A stretch of DNA of 64,000 nucleotides from Pedobacter sp. Leaf194 (GCF_001423945.1 NZ_LMPU01000001.1:456373-520372), one strand, 5' to 3'. Counted from the first letter of the stretch, positions 41,400-50,364 are shown. A program made the numbers and translations. The notes: generated by a model from the letters alone, not told the origin.

Positions 41400-43238
41400 C
41401 TATTCTACAGTAACCGATTTAGCTAAATTTCGGGGCTGATCTACATTACAGCCTCGCATTACAGCAATATGGTACGATAAAAGTTGCAATGGAATTGTTG
41501 CCAGAAGTGGTAAAAAAGCTTCATCCGAATCCGGAATTTCAATACAATAATCTGCCATTTTCTGCACCTCTGTATCGCCTTGAGTCACGATAGCTATAAC
41601 TTTACCTTTTCTGGCTTTTACCTCCTGAATGTTGCTAATCACTTTTTCATATGATGAATTTTGAGTTGCGATAAACACAACCGGCATTTCTTCATCGATT
41701 AATGCGATTGGGCCATGTTTCATTTCTGCCGCAGGGTAGCCCTCTGCATGAATGTACGATATCTCTTTAAGCTTTAAAGCACCTTCCAACGCTACAGGGA
41801 ATCCGCTTCCACGGCCTAAAAATAAACAGTTCCTCGAATCTTTTATTTTTGACGCAACTTCCTTTATAAGTTCATTAGACTCTAAAGCCAGTTGGATTTT
41901 TTCGGGGATATTATCTAACTCGGTTAACAGGCCAATTAGTTTCGATTGTGTAATTGTTCCCTTTTGTTGGGCCATGTAAAAAGCCATCAACGTTAAAACC
42001 GTAACCTGTGCGGTAAAGGCTTTGGTAGATGCAACGCCTATTTCAGGACCTGCATGGGTGTATACGCCTGCGTGGCTCAATCGTGGAATAGATGCGCCAG
42101 CTACGTTACAAATTCCAAAAATAGTTGCTCCACGTTCTTTTGCCATCTCTATCGCAGCCATGGTATCGGCGGTTTCGCCAGATTGAGATATGGCTATTAC
42201 AACATCTTTTTCTGTTATAATCGGGTTTCTGTAACGAAATTCCGAAGCATATTCAACTTCCACGGGAATTCTTGCGTATTCCTCTATTAAATATTCACCA
42301 ACTAAGCCGGCATGCCATGATGTACCACAAGCAACAATGATAATTCTATCAATGTTTTTAAGTTTCTCTACAAATTCCTTAATTCCGCCAAGCTGTACTT
42401 TTCCCTCTTCAGGGTAAATTCGGCCACGCATACAATCCCTTATTGATCGGGGCTGCTCGTAGATTTCTTTAAGCATGAAGTGATCGAAGCCTCCTTTTTC
42501 AAGCATTTCCAGCTTTAATTCCAATTCCTGAATTAAAGGCGTTTGAACGATATTATCTAATCTCTTAACTAGAAGATCATCTTTGGTAATAAGGGCGATT
42601 TCGTTATCATTTAAGTAGATTACATTTTTGGTGTATTCGATGATTGGCGTCGCATCAGAAGCGATAAAATACTCGCCTTTGCCTACGCCGATAACCATCG
42701 GACTTCCCTTTCTTGCTGCAATTAAACGGTCTGGATTTTCCTTATCCATGATAACGATAGCATAAGCACCGTTAACCTCTTGCAGCGCTAAACGAACAGC
42801 TTCAAATAAATCAATCTGTTCTATCTTTTGAATTTCTTCGATCAGATGTATGAGTACTTCGGTGTCTGTATCACTTTTAAACTCATGTCCGCGAGATAAT
42901 AATTCTTCTTTTATGGTGGCGTAATTTTCTATGATGCCGTTATGGATAATAGAAAGCTTATCATTATTTGAGGTGTGTGGGTGAGAGTTTCTATCAGATG
43001 GAACACCATGTGTTGCCCATCTTGTGTGGCCCATGGCTATATTGCCGGTTTTATCTTTATCTGCAGAAAACGCCTCTAAGGCCGCAACTTTTCCAACTTT
43101 TTTGTAGATGTGTCGGCCGCCATCGTTCATTAGTGCAATGCCCGCACTATCATAACCGCGATACTCTAATCTTTTAAGACCTTTTAATACAATTGGCCAG
43201 GCGTCTCTATATCCTATATAACCTACAATTCCACACAT
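41400..43238 (-). CDS. glmS: Glutamine-fructose-6-phosphate aminotransferase (isomerizing)
   Basis: 612 residues from ATG at 43238, so that Cys2 follows Met and becomes the N-terminal nucleophile; an earlier TTG would bury it. Glutaminase domain: CGIVGYIG, GHTRWATHGVPSDRNSHPH. Two SIS sugar-isomerase domains follow (ACGTSWHAG, SQSGETADTMAA, LGRGSGFPVALEGALKLKEI), then the C-terminal DQPRNLAKSVTVE. It makes glucosamine-6-P for peptidoglycan and lipopolysaccharide. No glmS ribozyme is visible upstream. A TATATTTG box lies 21 bp before the ATG. Confidence 0.98.
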   Translation of the reverse strand: MCGIVGYIGYRDAWPIVLKGLKRLEYRGYDSAGIALMNDGGRHIYKKVGKVAALEAFSADKDKTGNIAMGHTRWATHGVPSDRNSHPHTSNNDKLSIIHNGIIENYATIKEELLSRGHEFKSDTDTEVLIHLIEEIQKIEQIDLFEAVRLALQEVNGAYAIVIMDKENPDRLIAARKGSPMVIGVGKGEYFIASDATPIIEYTKNVIYLNDNEIALITKDDLLVKRLDNIVQTPLIQELELKLEMLEKGGFDHFMLKEIYEQPRSIRDCMRGRIYPEEGKVQLGGIKEFVEKLKNIDRIIIVACGTSWHAGLVGEYLIEEYARIPVEVEYASEFRYRNPIITEKDVVIAISQSGETADTMAAIEMAKERGATIFGICNVAGASIPRLSHAGVYTHAGPEIGVASTKAFTAQVTVLTLMAFYMAQQKGTITQSKLIGLLTELDNIPEKIQLALESNELIKEVASKIKDSRNCLFLGRGSGFPVALEGALKLKEISYIHAEGYPAAEMKHGPIALIDEEMPVVFIATQNSSYEKVISNIQEVKARKGKVIAIVTQGDTEVQKMADYCIEIPDSDEAFLPLLATIPLQLLSYHIAVMRGCNVDQPRNLAKSVTVE

Positions 43239-43259
43239 GTTTTTATAAATGTTTTTTGG

Positions 43260-43267
43260 CAAATATA
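43260..43267 (-). promoter_or_regulatory. Candidate -7 box TATATTTG for glmS
   Basis: Reverse-strand TAnnTTTG element. The 10-bp palindrome CAAACGTTTG (43273-43282) sits just upstream and could overlap the promoter. Confidence 0.45.
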
Positions 43268-43333
43268 ACAAACAAACGTTTGCTTTAATATGCACGGTTG
43301 ATTTTAACGTTTTTACAATACGCTTTATAAAAT

Positions 43334-43367
43334 AAAAACCCCGCCTGAATTAACAAACGGGGTTTTT
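43334..43367 (-). terminator. Intrinsic terminator of the DUF4270 gene
   Basis: AAAAACCCCG (43334-43343) pairs with CGGGGTTTTT (43358-43367), 18 bp past the DUF4270 stop on the reverse strand. Confidence 0.88.
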
Positions 43368-43384
43368 TATGACAAGAAATTTTG

Positions 43385-44788
43385 TTAATTTATTTTAGTG
43401 TAATAAATATTCAGTTTTAAACGATTTGTTGTGTTACCAAATGAACCTATAACTGCTCTTGCTGCAGATGATGCCGAAGGTGTCACTTCAAATTCGTTTA
43501 AGGATGTTGGTGCGATAAAGGTGCCATAATCTAGCTTTTTGCTATCAATTAAATCCTGAACGTAAGAGGTAACATTAAAAACGTAACGGTTTTTTAAAGC
43601 ATCGTAATAGCCTCCAAAAACTGCGTCGCTAAGTGCTCTGCGGTCGCCGGCATAATTTGTTGCGGGCTGATCGTGATCCGGAACGTTAACCGGCTGCTGG
43701 GCAATATCCCAACGATAAAGTGATAACCTTTGCGGCGCATTAAACGGGTATGCGTAGCTCCCCGCACTTAAATCTACCACCAGCTCTGCTTTATTAATCA
43801 GTGCTTTACCGTAAACGCTTGTAAAGTTCTTTAAATTAGGGAAAGAAATTTTCGTTTTTAAACCCGCCACTGCCTGTAAATAAGTAACAGTATATTGAGT
43901 TGCCGGATTATCTAATTGCGTTTTTACAGGTGTGCCGGTATAGTCATGCTTTATGTTTGCAGTAACTATCTGGCCAATGGTAGAATTCGTAATCGGGAAC
44001 TTTTTAGATAAAGTATCTATTCCGTTTGAAGCATTGGTTTTTCTGTAAACCAGTTGTAAATAAGAGTTTGTAGTTGAAAAGTCTAGAAAAGCAATGCCAC
44101 CGGTACCGGTAGACGAAGTTTTATTAACTTCAGCATATAAGCCTTTAAAAATATCTGCAAACTTTAAATTGCTGCTGGTAGAGGTCGTTGCCAGGCTAAG
44201 TATAGAACTCTGAATAAATGCTTTATTCAGCGGGATACGCAGCTGTGCCGGAAGAGTTCGCAAGGTATCTTTTGCGCCTGTTACAATCTCTGTAACTTTT
44301 ATCGGCGTGTTAGGATAAATTTTGCTGTTAAAATTACCTAACAGGGCAGTGTTATGCGCCTGCACATCAGAAGATTTGTATTTGGTAATTGTGTTTGCCA
44401 ACTGATAAACATCTATACTGTACCTGGAACTTGTGGTGTCACCATAAAACTGGGTGCCCAAATCCAGAACAAGCACTGCAGAATCTAAAATGGAAGAAGT
44501 TCCGAAGTCGATACTAAGCTCCGATGGATAAACAGTCATGGCTACACTTGCTTCGGTTTTACCAAATACAGGATCCGTCATATAGCCCAACGGGTAACGT
44601 AGAAGGTTAGCTGTATTAACGTCTGGTTCCTGAACAGTTTGCGAGCTAACCGGTTGGTCGCTCACTAAAGTTCCCTGAATTGCAGAATTCGGATCAACAT
44701 CTAAGCCTACACTGGTAGGGTTTTTACAGGAAGCAAAAAGAAAAAGACCTATCAACAGGGTTAATAAGTCTTGTTTTATAAATTTCAT
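43385..44788 (-). CDS. DUF4270 lipoprotein
   Basis: 467 residues. The lipobox is LFAS-C21, followed by KNPTSVGLDVDP. Beta-rich throughout with many Ser/Thr/Asn, and the typical segment NVTSYVQDLIDSK near the C-terminus. DUF4270 proteins are Bacteroidota lipoproteins, probably at the outer membrane, with no known function. It lies 22 bp after the glycogen-synthase-like gene on the same strand, so the two share a transcript. Confidence 0.9.
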   Translation of the reverse strand: MKFIKQDLLTLLIGLFLFASCKNPTSVGLDVDPNSAIQGTLVSDQPVSSQTVQEPDVNTANLLRYPLGYMTDPVFGKTEASVAMTVYPSELSIDFGTSSILDSAVLVLDLGTQFYGDTTSSRYSIDVYQLANTITKYKSSDVQAHNTALLGNFNSKIYPNTPIKVTEIVTGAKDTLRTLPAQLRIPLNKAFIQSSILSLATTSTSSNLKFADIFKGLYAEVNKTSSTGTGGIAFLDFSTTNSYLQLVYRKTNASNGIDTLSKKFPITNSTIGQIVTANIKHDYTGTPVKTQLDNPATQYTVTYLQAVAGLKTKISFPNLKNFTSVYGKALINKAELVVDLSAGSYAYPFNAPQRLSLYRWDIAQQPVNVPDHDQPATNYAGDRRALSDAVFGGYYDALKNRYVFNVTSYVQDLIDSKKLDYGTFIAPTSLNEFEVTPSASSAARAVIGSFGNTTNRLKLNIYYTKIN

Positions 44789-44810
44789 ATTTAAAAATAA
44801 TAATACCTAA

Positions 44811-45641
44811 TTAAGCAACAGAAACCAGTTCTTCATTTGAAATTTCTTCGTAAAAGGTGTAGAAGTTTTCAAAATTTTCGGTTAAGTTATAAGCTAATGT
44901 TGGCTTATTTGAATCTTTAACATATTTTAACACAGCGGCATCAAGGTTTTCATCGGCTAAAACAACTGCGTCTGAATGGCTTACAGCCCCAATATGCAAG
45001 CTATTTACATCTGCCCCTTCATATGCTTTTGTGTCATTTTCGGTCATGTTCGCCATTACAGCTTTTTTCGAAAAGTTTGCATTTAACTTCTCTGTAAAAC
45101 CACCTTCATAGATTGAATAAACTACCCTTGAATTTTTAAATGTTGGGTCGTTTTTGTAGGTTGTTTTAATGTAAGCAGGCACTAATGAACTCATCCAGCC
45201 ATGGCAGTGTACAATATCCGGTGCCCAACCCAATTTTTTTACAGTTTCCAATGCGCCTTTGCAGAAGAAGATTGTGCGCTCATCATTGTCGTCAAAGAAT
45301 TTTCCGCTTGCATCAGCAAATACTTGCTTGCGTTGGAAGTATTCTTCATTATCCAAGAAATAAACCTGCATACGTGCAGCCGGGATGGAAGCTACTTTAA
45401 TAATTAGTGGATTATCGTTGTCATCAATAATGATGTTCATTCCGGATAAGCGTATTACTTCGTGTAAACGATTTCTTCTCTCGTTAATGTTACCAAATTT
45501 AGGCATGAGGATACGGATTTCGAATCCTTTCTCTTGCATAGCCTGTGGTAACTGGCGAGTAATTTCAGAAATTTTAGTAAGCTCGAGGAAAGGCGACATC
45601 TCGTGTGTAACAATCAGCAGCTTCGTTTTTGCCATCTCCAT
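44811..45641 (-). CDS. Half-length glycogen-synthase-like (GT5 N-domain) protein
   Basis: 276 residues, against about 480 for GlgA. Only the N-terminal GT5 domain is present: LLIVTHEMSPFLELTKISEI, then PDIVHCHGWMSSLVPAYIKT matching the family DIVHxHDW block. The KxGG ADP-glucose motif at the start is changed to ELTK, and the whole second Rossmann domain with the donor-binding Glu is missing. So glycogen synthase activity is unlikely. Bacteroidota often keep such short forms beside PanC. Starts at 45641 and 45635 are both in-frame ATG codons. Confidence 0.85.
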   Translation of the reverse strand: MEMAKTKLLIVTHEMSPFLELTKISEITRQLPQAMQEKGFEIRILMPKFGNINERRNRLHEVIRLSGMNIIIDDNDNPLIIKVASIPAARMQVYFLDNEEYFQRKQVFADASGKFFDDNDERTIFFCKGALETVKKLGWAPDIVHCHGWMSSLVPAYIKTTYKNDPTFKNSRVVYSIYEGGFTEKLNANFSKKAVMANMTENDTKAYEGADVNSLHIGAVSHSDAVVLADENLDAAVLKYVKDSNKPTLAYNLTENFENFYTFYEEISNEELVSVA

Positions 45642-45682
45642 ATTCTAAGAAAATATTAAGTTAAATAAAAGATAATGAGCTG

Positions 45683-45714
45683 CAAAGATAAGAATAATAA
45701 TACTATTTATCAAT
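45683..45714 (-). promoter_or_regulatory. Promoter candidate ATTG-N20-TATCTTTG
   Basis: Reverse strand: TATCTTTG at 45690-45683 and ATTG at 45714-45711, with 20 bp between them. It is the best two-part match on this side of the panC divergence. Confidence 0.5.
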
Positions 45715-45784
45715 ATAGCAAGCATTTGTTTGGTTTCATTTAGATTAATTTACACCTTTACGGCTTTAACTCATATTTTCTATC

Positions 45785-46630
45785 TTGGAAGTATTTAAAA
45801 CAAAAGAAGCGCTTAGGGCTTATTTAAAGCCATTAAGGGCGTTGGGTAAAAAAGTTGCTTTAGTACCTACCATGGGCGCATTGCACAACGGTCATATTTC
45901 GCTAATTAAATTGGCGCAAGGCCGTGCAGATGTAATTATCTGTAGCATTTTCGTAAATCCTACGCAGTTTACTGATCCAAAAGACCTCGAAAAATACCCG
46001 AGGCCGATTGAACATGATTTAGCTATGTTAGATGCTGCTGGCTGCAATGGTGTGTTCATGCCCGATGTAAACGAAATGTATCCATCAGGCGCTGATGAAG
46101 ACTGGCATATTGATTTGGGAAAGGCTGAGTTTTTGCTTGAGGGCCAATTTCGGAAAGGTCATTATCAGGGCGTAACCCAAATAGTAAAGAAACTTTTCGA
46201 TGCTGTGGAGCCGGATGTCGCAATGTTTGGACAAAAAGATTTTCAGCAGGTTTTGATGATTAAGAATATGCTCTCCCATTTTAATCTTCCGATAACAATT
46301 GTTACCTGCCCCATTATTCGGGAAGATGATGGCCTGGCTATGAGTAGCCGAAACATTCATTTGTCGAAAACTGACAGAAAAAACGCATTGGTTTTAAGCA
46401 AGTCGCTACAGTTTGTACTTGACAATTTTGATAATTACACGGTTGAAGAACTTGAAACAAAAGCTAAATCATTTTATAAAAATTTAGATGGTGTAGAGCT
46501 GGATTATTTTACAATCGCCAATGGCAATACTCTAGAAAACGCAAAGTATAAAGAGGCGCCTAACCTGGTTGCGCTGGTTGCGGCGAAAGTTGGCTCAACC
46601 CGACTAATTGATAATATGATTATTAAATAG
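45785..46630 (+). CDS. panC: Pantothenate synthetase
   Basis: 281 residues starting at TTG (45785), giving MEVFKTKEALRAYL, the usual family start. It joins pantoate and beta-alanine with ATP. PTMGALHNGHISLI carries the HxGH nucleotide motif; VNPTQFTDPKDLEKYPR and MFGQKDFQQ bind the substrate; MSSRNIHLS is the KMSK-like loop. It shares the coenzyme A path with panD, 224 bp downstream. Confidence 0.97.
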   Translation: MEVFKTKEALRAYLKPLRALGKKVALVPTMGALHNGHISLIKLAQGRADVIICSIFVNPTQFTDPKDLEKYPRPIEHDLAMLDAAGCNGVFMPDVNEMYPSGADEDWHIDLGKAEFLLEGQFRKGHYQGVTQIVKKLFDAVEPDVAMFGQKDFQQVLMIKNMLSHFNLPITIVTCPIIREDDGLAMSSRNIHLSKTDRKNALVLSKSLQFVLDNFDNYTVEELETKAKSFYKNLDGVELDYFTIANGNTLENAKYKEAPNLVALVAAKVGSTRLIDNMIIK

Positions 46631-46842
46631 CATAAAATTGTTGCTTTAAGTATCGGGTATTCGATATCAAGCGTTGGTAGTTAACTATAAATTTTAAAAG
46701 CTAATAAGATGCTATGCCTTGATAATCAATTCATTTGATGATATTCGGTCCTTCGGTGTTTATGTTTTATTCATTTAGCAACTAATCTTCCTGTGTTAAG
46801 TCCTTTTACCATCAACCTTTTTATCATCAATCTTTTTATTGC

Positions 46843-46850
46843 TAACTTTG
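46843..46850 (+). promoter_or_regulatory. TAnnTTTG box 4 bp before panD ATG (possible leaderless start)
   Basis: TAACTTTG, then CAAA, then ATG at 46855. Upstream are short near-repeats of CATCAAyCTTTTTAT (46811-46839). Confidence 0.45.
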
Positions 46851-46854
46851 CAAA

Positions 46855-47205
46855 ATGATTATCACAATTTTAAAATCGAAGATACACCGTGTTAAGGTAA
46901 CACAGGCCGAATTAAACTACGTTGGCAGTATTACGATTGATGAGGATTTAATGGATGCGGCCAACATTATAGCTAATGAGAAGGTGCAGATTGTAAATAA
47001 CAATAACGGTGCACGTTTCGAAACTTACGTAATTAAGGGCGAGCGGGGCACGGGAACAATTTGCTTAAATGGCGCAACAGCCCGTTTGGCGCAATTAGGT
47101 GATGTACTCATTATCATGTCTTATGGGTCTTTGCCTATAGACGAAGCAAAGAAATATAATCCGATACTGGTATTTCCTGATGACAATAACCATTTGCTAA
47201 AATAA
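46855..47205 (+). CDS. panD: Aspartate 1-decarboxylase proenzyme
   Basis: 116 residues. It makes beta-alanine from aspartate. It is cleaved between Gly and Ser (YVGSITID, about 20-27) to give the pyruvoyl group. The rest follows the family: [30 protein letters not shown], then [10 protein letters not shown]. PanC lies upstream, so beta-alanine made here feeds directly into PanC. Four bases separate it from the next gene. Confidence 0.97.
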   Translation: MIITILKSKIHRVKVTQAELNYVGSITIDEDLMDAANIIANEKVQIVNNNNGARFETYVIKGERGTGTICLNGATARLAQLGDVLIIMSYGSLPIDEAKKYNPILVFPDDNNHLLK

Positions 47206-47209
47206 TTTT

Positions 47210-48193
47210 GTGACATTCGATTTTAGATCCGTCCTCAAGTACATTTTCTTGTTTCTGATAGGAATAGGGATTCTATACTTGGCATTTAAGGGGCAGGATT
47301 TAGACAGAATTTGGCGGGAAATAAAAAACGCTGATGTGCTGTGGATATTACTCTCAGCAGCATCCATATGGCTGGCACATGTTTTAAGGGCAATGCGTTG
47401 GCGGATGCTTTATCAATCTATTAATTATAATGTTGGTTTTTGGCACACCTACCATGCAGTAATTATAGGTTATCTAGCCAACTTAGCCTTGCCACGCTTT
47501 GGTGAAATTGGCCGGTGTTCCGTTATTTTTAAAACCGATAAAGTACCAGTGTTCTCTTCGATAGGCACTGTAATAACCGAAAGATTATTCGATGTTTTTG
47601 TGCTGCTAATTTTGGCGTTGCTTTTATTAGTCTTCCAATATCATTTAGTTTCCGATTTTCTCTACAATACCATTTATTTAAATCTCGCGAACAAAATTCA
47701 GGCGCTAAATCTTTATTGGCTTGTCGGTTTAATTGTTTTTGTTTTAGTACTTGGAGCAAGATTGATTATTTTCTTGAGGAAGCGGCTAAGCAAGAAATTT
47801 TTAAGAATCTTAGTTGGCCTAAAGCAAGGCTTCCAATCTTACAAAAGTCTAAAAAGGAAACCGCTGTTTATGCTTTATACTTCAGGCATCTGGTTTTTCT
47901 ACTGGCTTTCCATGTATCTTGCCTTTTCTGCAATACAGATAACGTCGGGTTTGGGTTTAAATGCCGCTTTTACAGCGCTCATTTTTTCGAGTTTTGCAAT
48001 GGTTGCACCCGTACAGGGCGGTATAGGTGTTTTCCATTGGATGGTTGCCCAGGCACTGGTTCTATATTTAATTCCTTTCAAAGATGCACTGGCTTACGCA
48101 ACGATTATTCATTCTTCACAAATTTTATTAACGCTGATGCTTGGCGCTTTAAGCTTATTGTTTGTGTTAGCAAACAAATCTGCTGTAAAGTAA
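47210..48193 (+). CDS. Lysylphosphatidylglycerol-synthase-type TM protein (UPF0104/YbhN-like)
   Basis: 327 residues starting at GTG (47210). Seven or eight TM helices; the family pattern is AHVLRAMRWRMLYQ, then NLALPRFGEIGRCSVIFK, ITERLFDVFVLLILAL and the last block VAPVQGGIGVFHWMVAQAL. The synthetase half of MprF is absent, so this is only the flippase-like part. Such proteins are thought to move or process lipids or lipid-linked glycans; the substrate is unknown. It starts 4 bp after panD. Confidence 0.88.
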   Translation: MTFDFRSVLKYIFLFLIGIGILYLAFKGQDLDRIWREIKNADVLWILLSAASIWLAHVLRAMRWRMLYQSINYNVGFWHTYHAVIIGYLANLALPRFGEIGRCSVIFKTDKVPVFSSIGTVITERLFDVFVLLILALLLLVFQYHLVSDFLYNTIYLNLANKIQALNLYWLVGLIVFVLVLGARLIIFLRKRLSKKFLRILVGLKQGFQSYKSLKRKPLFMLYTSGIWFFYWLSMYLAFSAIQITSGLGLNAAFTALIFSSFAMVAPVQGGIGVFHWMVAQALVLYLIPFKDALAYATIIHSSQILLTLMLGALSLLFVLANKSAVK

Positions 48194-48254
48194 CTGCAAA
48201 TACCCCTCGAAAAATAAATACTATGCCGCCATAGTATTTTCAATCTATAAATAC

Positions 48255-48262
48255 TACATTTG
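48255..48262 (+). promoter_or_regulatory. Candidate -7 box TACATTTG
   Basis: 28 bp before the acyl-CoA dehydrogenase ATG. No TTTG at the expected distance. Confidence 0.4.
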
Positions 48263-48290
48263 AAGCACTAACCTTTTATACATAATTGTT

Positions 48291-49430
48291 ATGCATTTTG
48301 AATTAAGTGAAGAACAAGTAATGATTCAGCAGGCAGCCCGTGATTTTGCTAATCAAGAACTAAAACCTGGCGTTATTGAGCGAGATGAGCATCAAAAATT
48401 TCCGGCAGAACAAGTAAAAAAACTCGGCGAACTCGGATTTTTAGGTATGATGGTTTCCGAAAAATATAACGGAAGCGGCTTAGATGCAATTTCTTATGTT
48501 CTTGTTATGGAAGAGCTTTCTAAAATTGACGCCTCTGCATCAGTAGTTGTTTCTGTAAATAATTCTTTGGTTTGTTACGGCCTTGAAGCCTATGCAAATG
48601 AAGCTCAAAAAGAAAAATACTTAAAACCTCTGGCTTCCGGAGAAAAAATCGGTGCCTTTTGTTTGTCGGAGCCAGAAGCGGGTTCTGATGCGACTTCGCA
48701 AAGAACAACAGCCGAAGATAAGGGCGATTATTACTTGCTGAACGGAACCAAAAACTGGATTACAAATGGCAGTACAGCTTCAACATATTTGGTTATTGCG
48801 CAAACACATCCAGAATTAAGGCATAAAGGCATTAACGTTTTCATTGTTGAAAAAGGAATGGAAGGTTTTACCATTGGTCCGAAGGAAAATAAATTAGGCA
48901 TTCGCGGTTCGGATACGCATTCTCTGATGTTTAATGATGTTAAGGTGCCCAAAGAAAACAGGATTGGCGAAGACGGTTTCGGATTTAAATTTGCAATGAA
49001 AACCCTCGAAGGTGGAAGAATTGGCATTGCAGCGCAAGCCCTGGGTATTGCTCAAGGCGCCTTCGAATTGGCTACTCAATATGCTAAAGAGCGTAAATCA
49101 TTCGGCAAACCCATATCAGAACATCAGGCAATTGCATTTAAACTGGCAGATATGGCCACGCAAATAGAGGCAGCGAGGCTTTTAGTTTACAAGGCAGCTT
49201 GGTTAAAAGACCAGGGTTTACCATATACTCAGGCAGGCTCTATGGCCAAACTATTTGCATCGAAAGTTGCTATGGATGTTACCATTGAGGCGGTGCAGGT
49301 GCACGGCGGATATGGTTTCGTTAAAGAGTACCATGTGGAGCGACTAATGCGTGATGCAAAAATTACTCAAATCTACGAAGGAACTTCAGAAATACAGAAA
49401 ATGGTAATCTCGAGAGAAGTTATCAGATAG
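48291..49430 (+). CDS. Acyl-CoA dehydrogenase, short-chain type
   Basis: 379 residues, the usual length. FAD- and substrate-binding blocks: FCLSEPEAGSDA, WITNGSTASTYLV, GGRIGIAAQALGIAQGA and VQVHGGYGFVKEYHVERLMRDAKITQIYEGTSEIQ. The catalytic Glu lies in IYEGTSEIQ as in butyryl-CoA dehydrogenase. First step of beta-oxidation of short or medium acyl-CoA. Gene alone, convergent with the holin-like gene. Confidence 0.95.
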   Translation: MHFELSEEQVMIQQAARDFANQELKPGVIERDEHQKFPAEQVKKLGELGFLGMMVSEKYNGSGLDAISYVLVMEELSKIDASASVVVSVNNSLVCYGLEAYANEAQKEKYLKPLASGEKIGAFCLSEPEAGSDATSQRTTAEDKGDYYLLNGTKNWITNGSTASTYLVIAQTHPELRHKGINVFIVEKGMEGFTIGPKENKLGIRGSDTHSLMFNDVKVPKENRIGEDGFGFKFAMKTLEGGRIGIAAQALGIAQGAFELATQYAKERKSFGKPISEHQAIAFKLADMATQIEAARLLVYKAAWLKDQGLPYTQAGSMAKLFASKVAMDVTIEAVQVHGGYGFVKEYHVERLMRDAKITQIYEGTSEIQKMVISREVIR

Positions 49431-49439
49431 TTATATTTA

Positions 49440-49480
49440 TGGCAGAAGTTGGCGTAATAACCGCAAACTTCCGCCATTTT
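49440..49480. terminator. Hairpin between convergent genes
   Basis: TGGCAGAAGTTGGCG (49440-49454) pairs with CGCAAACTTCCGCCA (49462-49476) with two mismatches, then TTTT. A likely bidirectional terminator. Confidence 0.65.
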
Positions 49481-49493
49481 GCCCTCGGTTTAG

Positions 49494-49838
49494 TTATTCC
49501 TTTTCTCCGGCTATTGCTCCAAAAACTGCTTTAATCAAAGCCACAACAATTGCTAAAAATGCTGCTGCTAAAAAACCTGTGGTGTTAAAGCTGGTCATCA
49601 TGTTATCAACCAATAAAATCATTAATACGGTGATGATGAATGACATTAACCCCAACGTAAGAAAGTTTACCGGGAAGGTTAATAACCGTAAGATAAATCC
49701 AATGGTAGCATTAGCTAGCGCAACCAGAATTGCCGCAATAATCGCACTTCCGTAACCGTCAATACTTACGCCCGGAACCAGCTTGGCGCCGATAAAAAAG
49801 GCCAATCCCATTAAAAGGATTTCGATAATTAGTCTCAT
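49494..49838 (-). CDS. Four-TM holin-superfamily membrane protein (PF04020-like)
   Basis: 114 residues, four TM helices with GAKLVPGVSIDGYGSAIIAAILVALANATIGFILR and FPVNFLTLGLMSFIITVLM. Databases call this the phage holin family, but the members are chromosomal and no phage genes lie nearby. Function unknown, so the name should not be read as a lysis protein. Confidence 0.85.
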   Translation of the reverse strand: MRLIIEILLMGLAFFIGAKLVPGVSIDGYGSAIIAAILVALANATIGFILRLLTFPVNFLTLGLMSFIITVLMILLVDNMMTSFNTTGFLAAAFLAIVVALIKAVFGAIAGEKE

Positions 49839-49856
49839 AATGTTTAATTTAGTAAA

Positions 49857-50285
49857 ATGTTTAAGTCAGTTAAATATTTGTTGCTGTTTGTAATTTTGTT
49901 TCAATTTACTGCGTGCTCGCAAAGGAATGATAAGCCAATCATTACTTTTTCTGCAGATAGTTCATCAATTGTAATCAAAAATATCGACCAGGCGAGTTTG
50001 TTTGAAATTAAAAAAACGTACCAGGTTAATCCCGATTCAATTAAATTAATTTCGGTTTTAGTAACACCGGGAGCGCAGGATAGTTTGCAGGATGAAAAAG
50101 ATATTTCTGGAAAAGCCGTTTTGGCAGGAGATTCGGTAATTTTTACGCCAGCGAACAGTTTTGTTAAAGGAAAAACTTACCTGGTTGAAAGCTACATCGG
50201 CGTGAAGTTTGCTGATAAAAGCAAGTTATTTAAAGGCACTATAAAACATAACCTCGAACCTCAAACACAGATGCTTTTAAGATAG
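49857..50285 (+). CDS. Hypothetical lipoprotein
   Basis: 142 residues. Lipobox FQFTA-C20 after a hydrophobic signal. The mature part has beta-like segments (ITFSADSSSIVIKNIDQ, KLISVLVTPGAQDS) with no recognised family; it may be an Ig-like sandwich. Divergent from the holin-like gene by 18 bp. Function not assigned. Confidence 0.75.
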   Translation: MFKSVKYLLLFVILFQFTACSQRNDKPIITFSADSSSIVIKNIDQASLFEIKKTYQVNPDSIKLISVLVTPGAQDSLQDEKDISGKAVLAGDSVIFTPANSFVKGKTYLVESYIGVKFADKSKLFKGTIKHNLEPQTQMLLR

Positions 50286-50312
50286 TCTACGATGTAAATT
50301 CCTGTATCAGAG

Positions 50313-50343
50313 TTTGATTATTTCTAAAAATTTTGTACATTTG
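50313..50343 (+). promoter_or_regulatory. Promoter of rimP-nusA-infB: TTTG-N19-TACATTTG
   Basis: TTTG (50313-50316), 19 bp, TACATTTG (50336-50343): the textbook Bacteroidota housekeeping promoter form. RNA should start near 50348, leaving a leader of about 58 nt before rimP. Confidence 0.75.
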
Positions 50344-50364
50344 CATCGTAATCGAAGAAAAGTG

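Noticed and set aside
43239-43384. glmS ribozyme
   Set aside because: The ribozyme is known from Firmicutes; the spacer here is short, AT-rich and holds a promoter box and a terminator instead.
47716-48234. Forward 172-codon frame overlapping the flippase-like gene
   Set aside because: An out-of-frame shadow; the GTG-started frame has proper TM helices and the family blocks.
49494-49838. Prophage remnant because of the phage-holin family name
   Set aside because: No phage structural, integrase or lysis genes nearby; the family is common on chromosomes.
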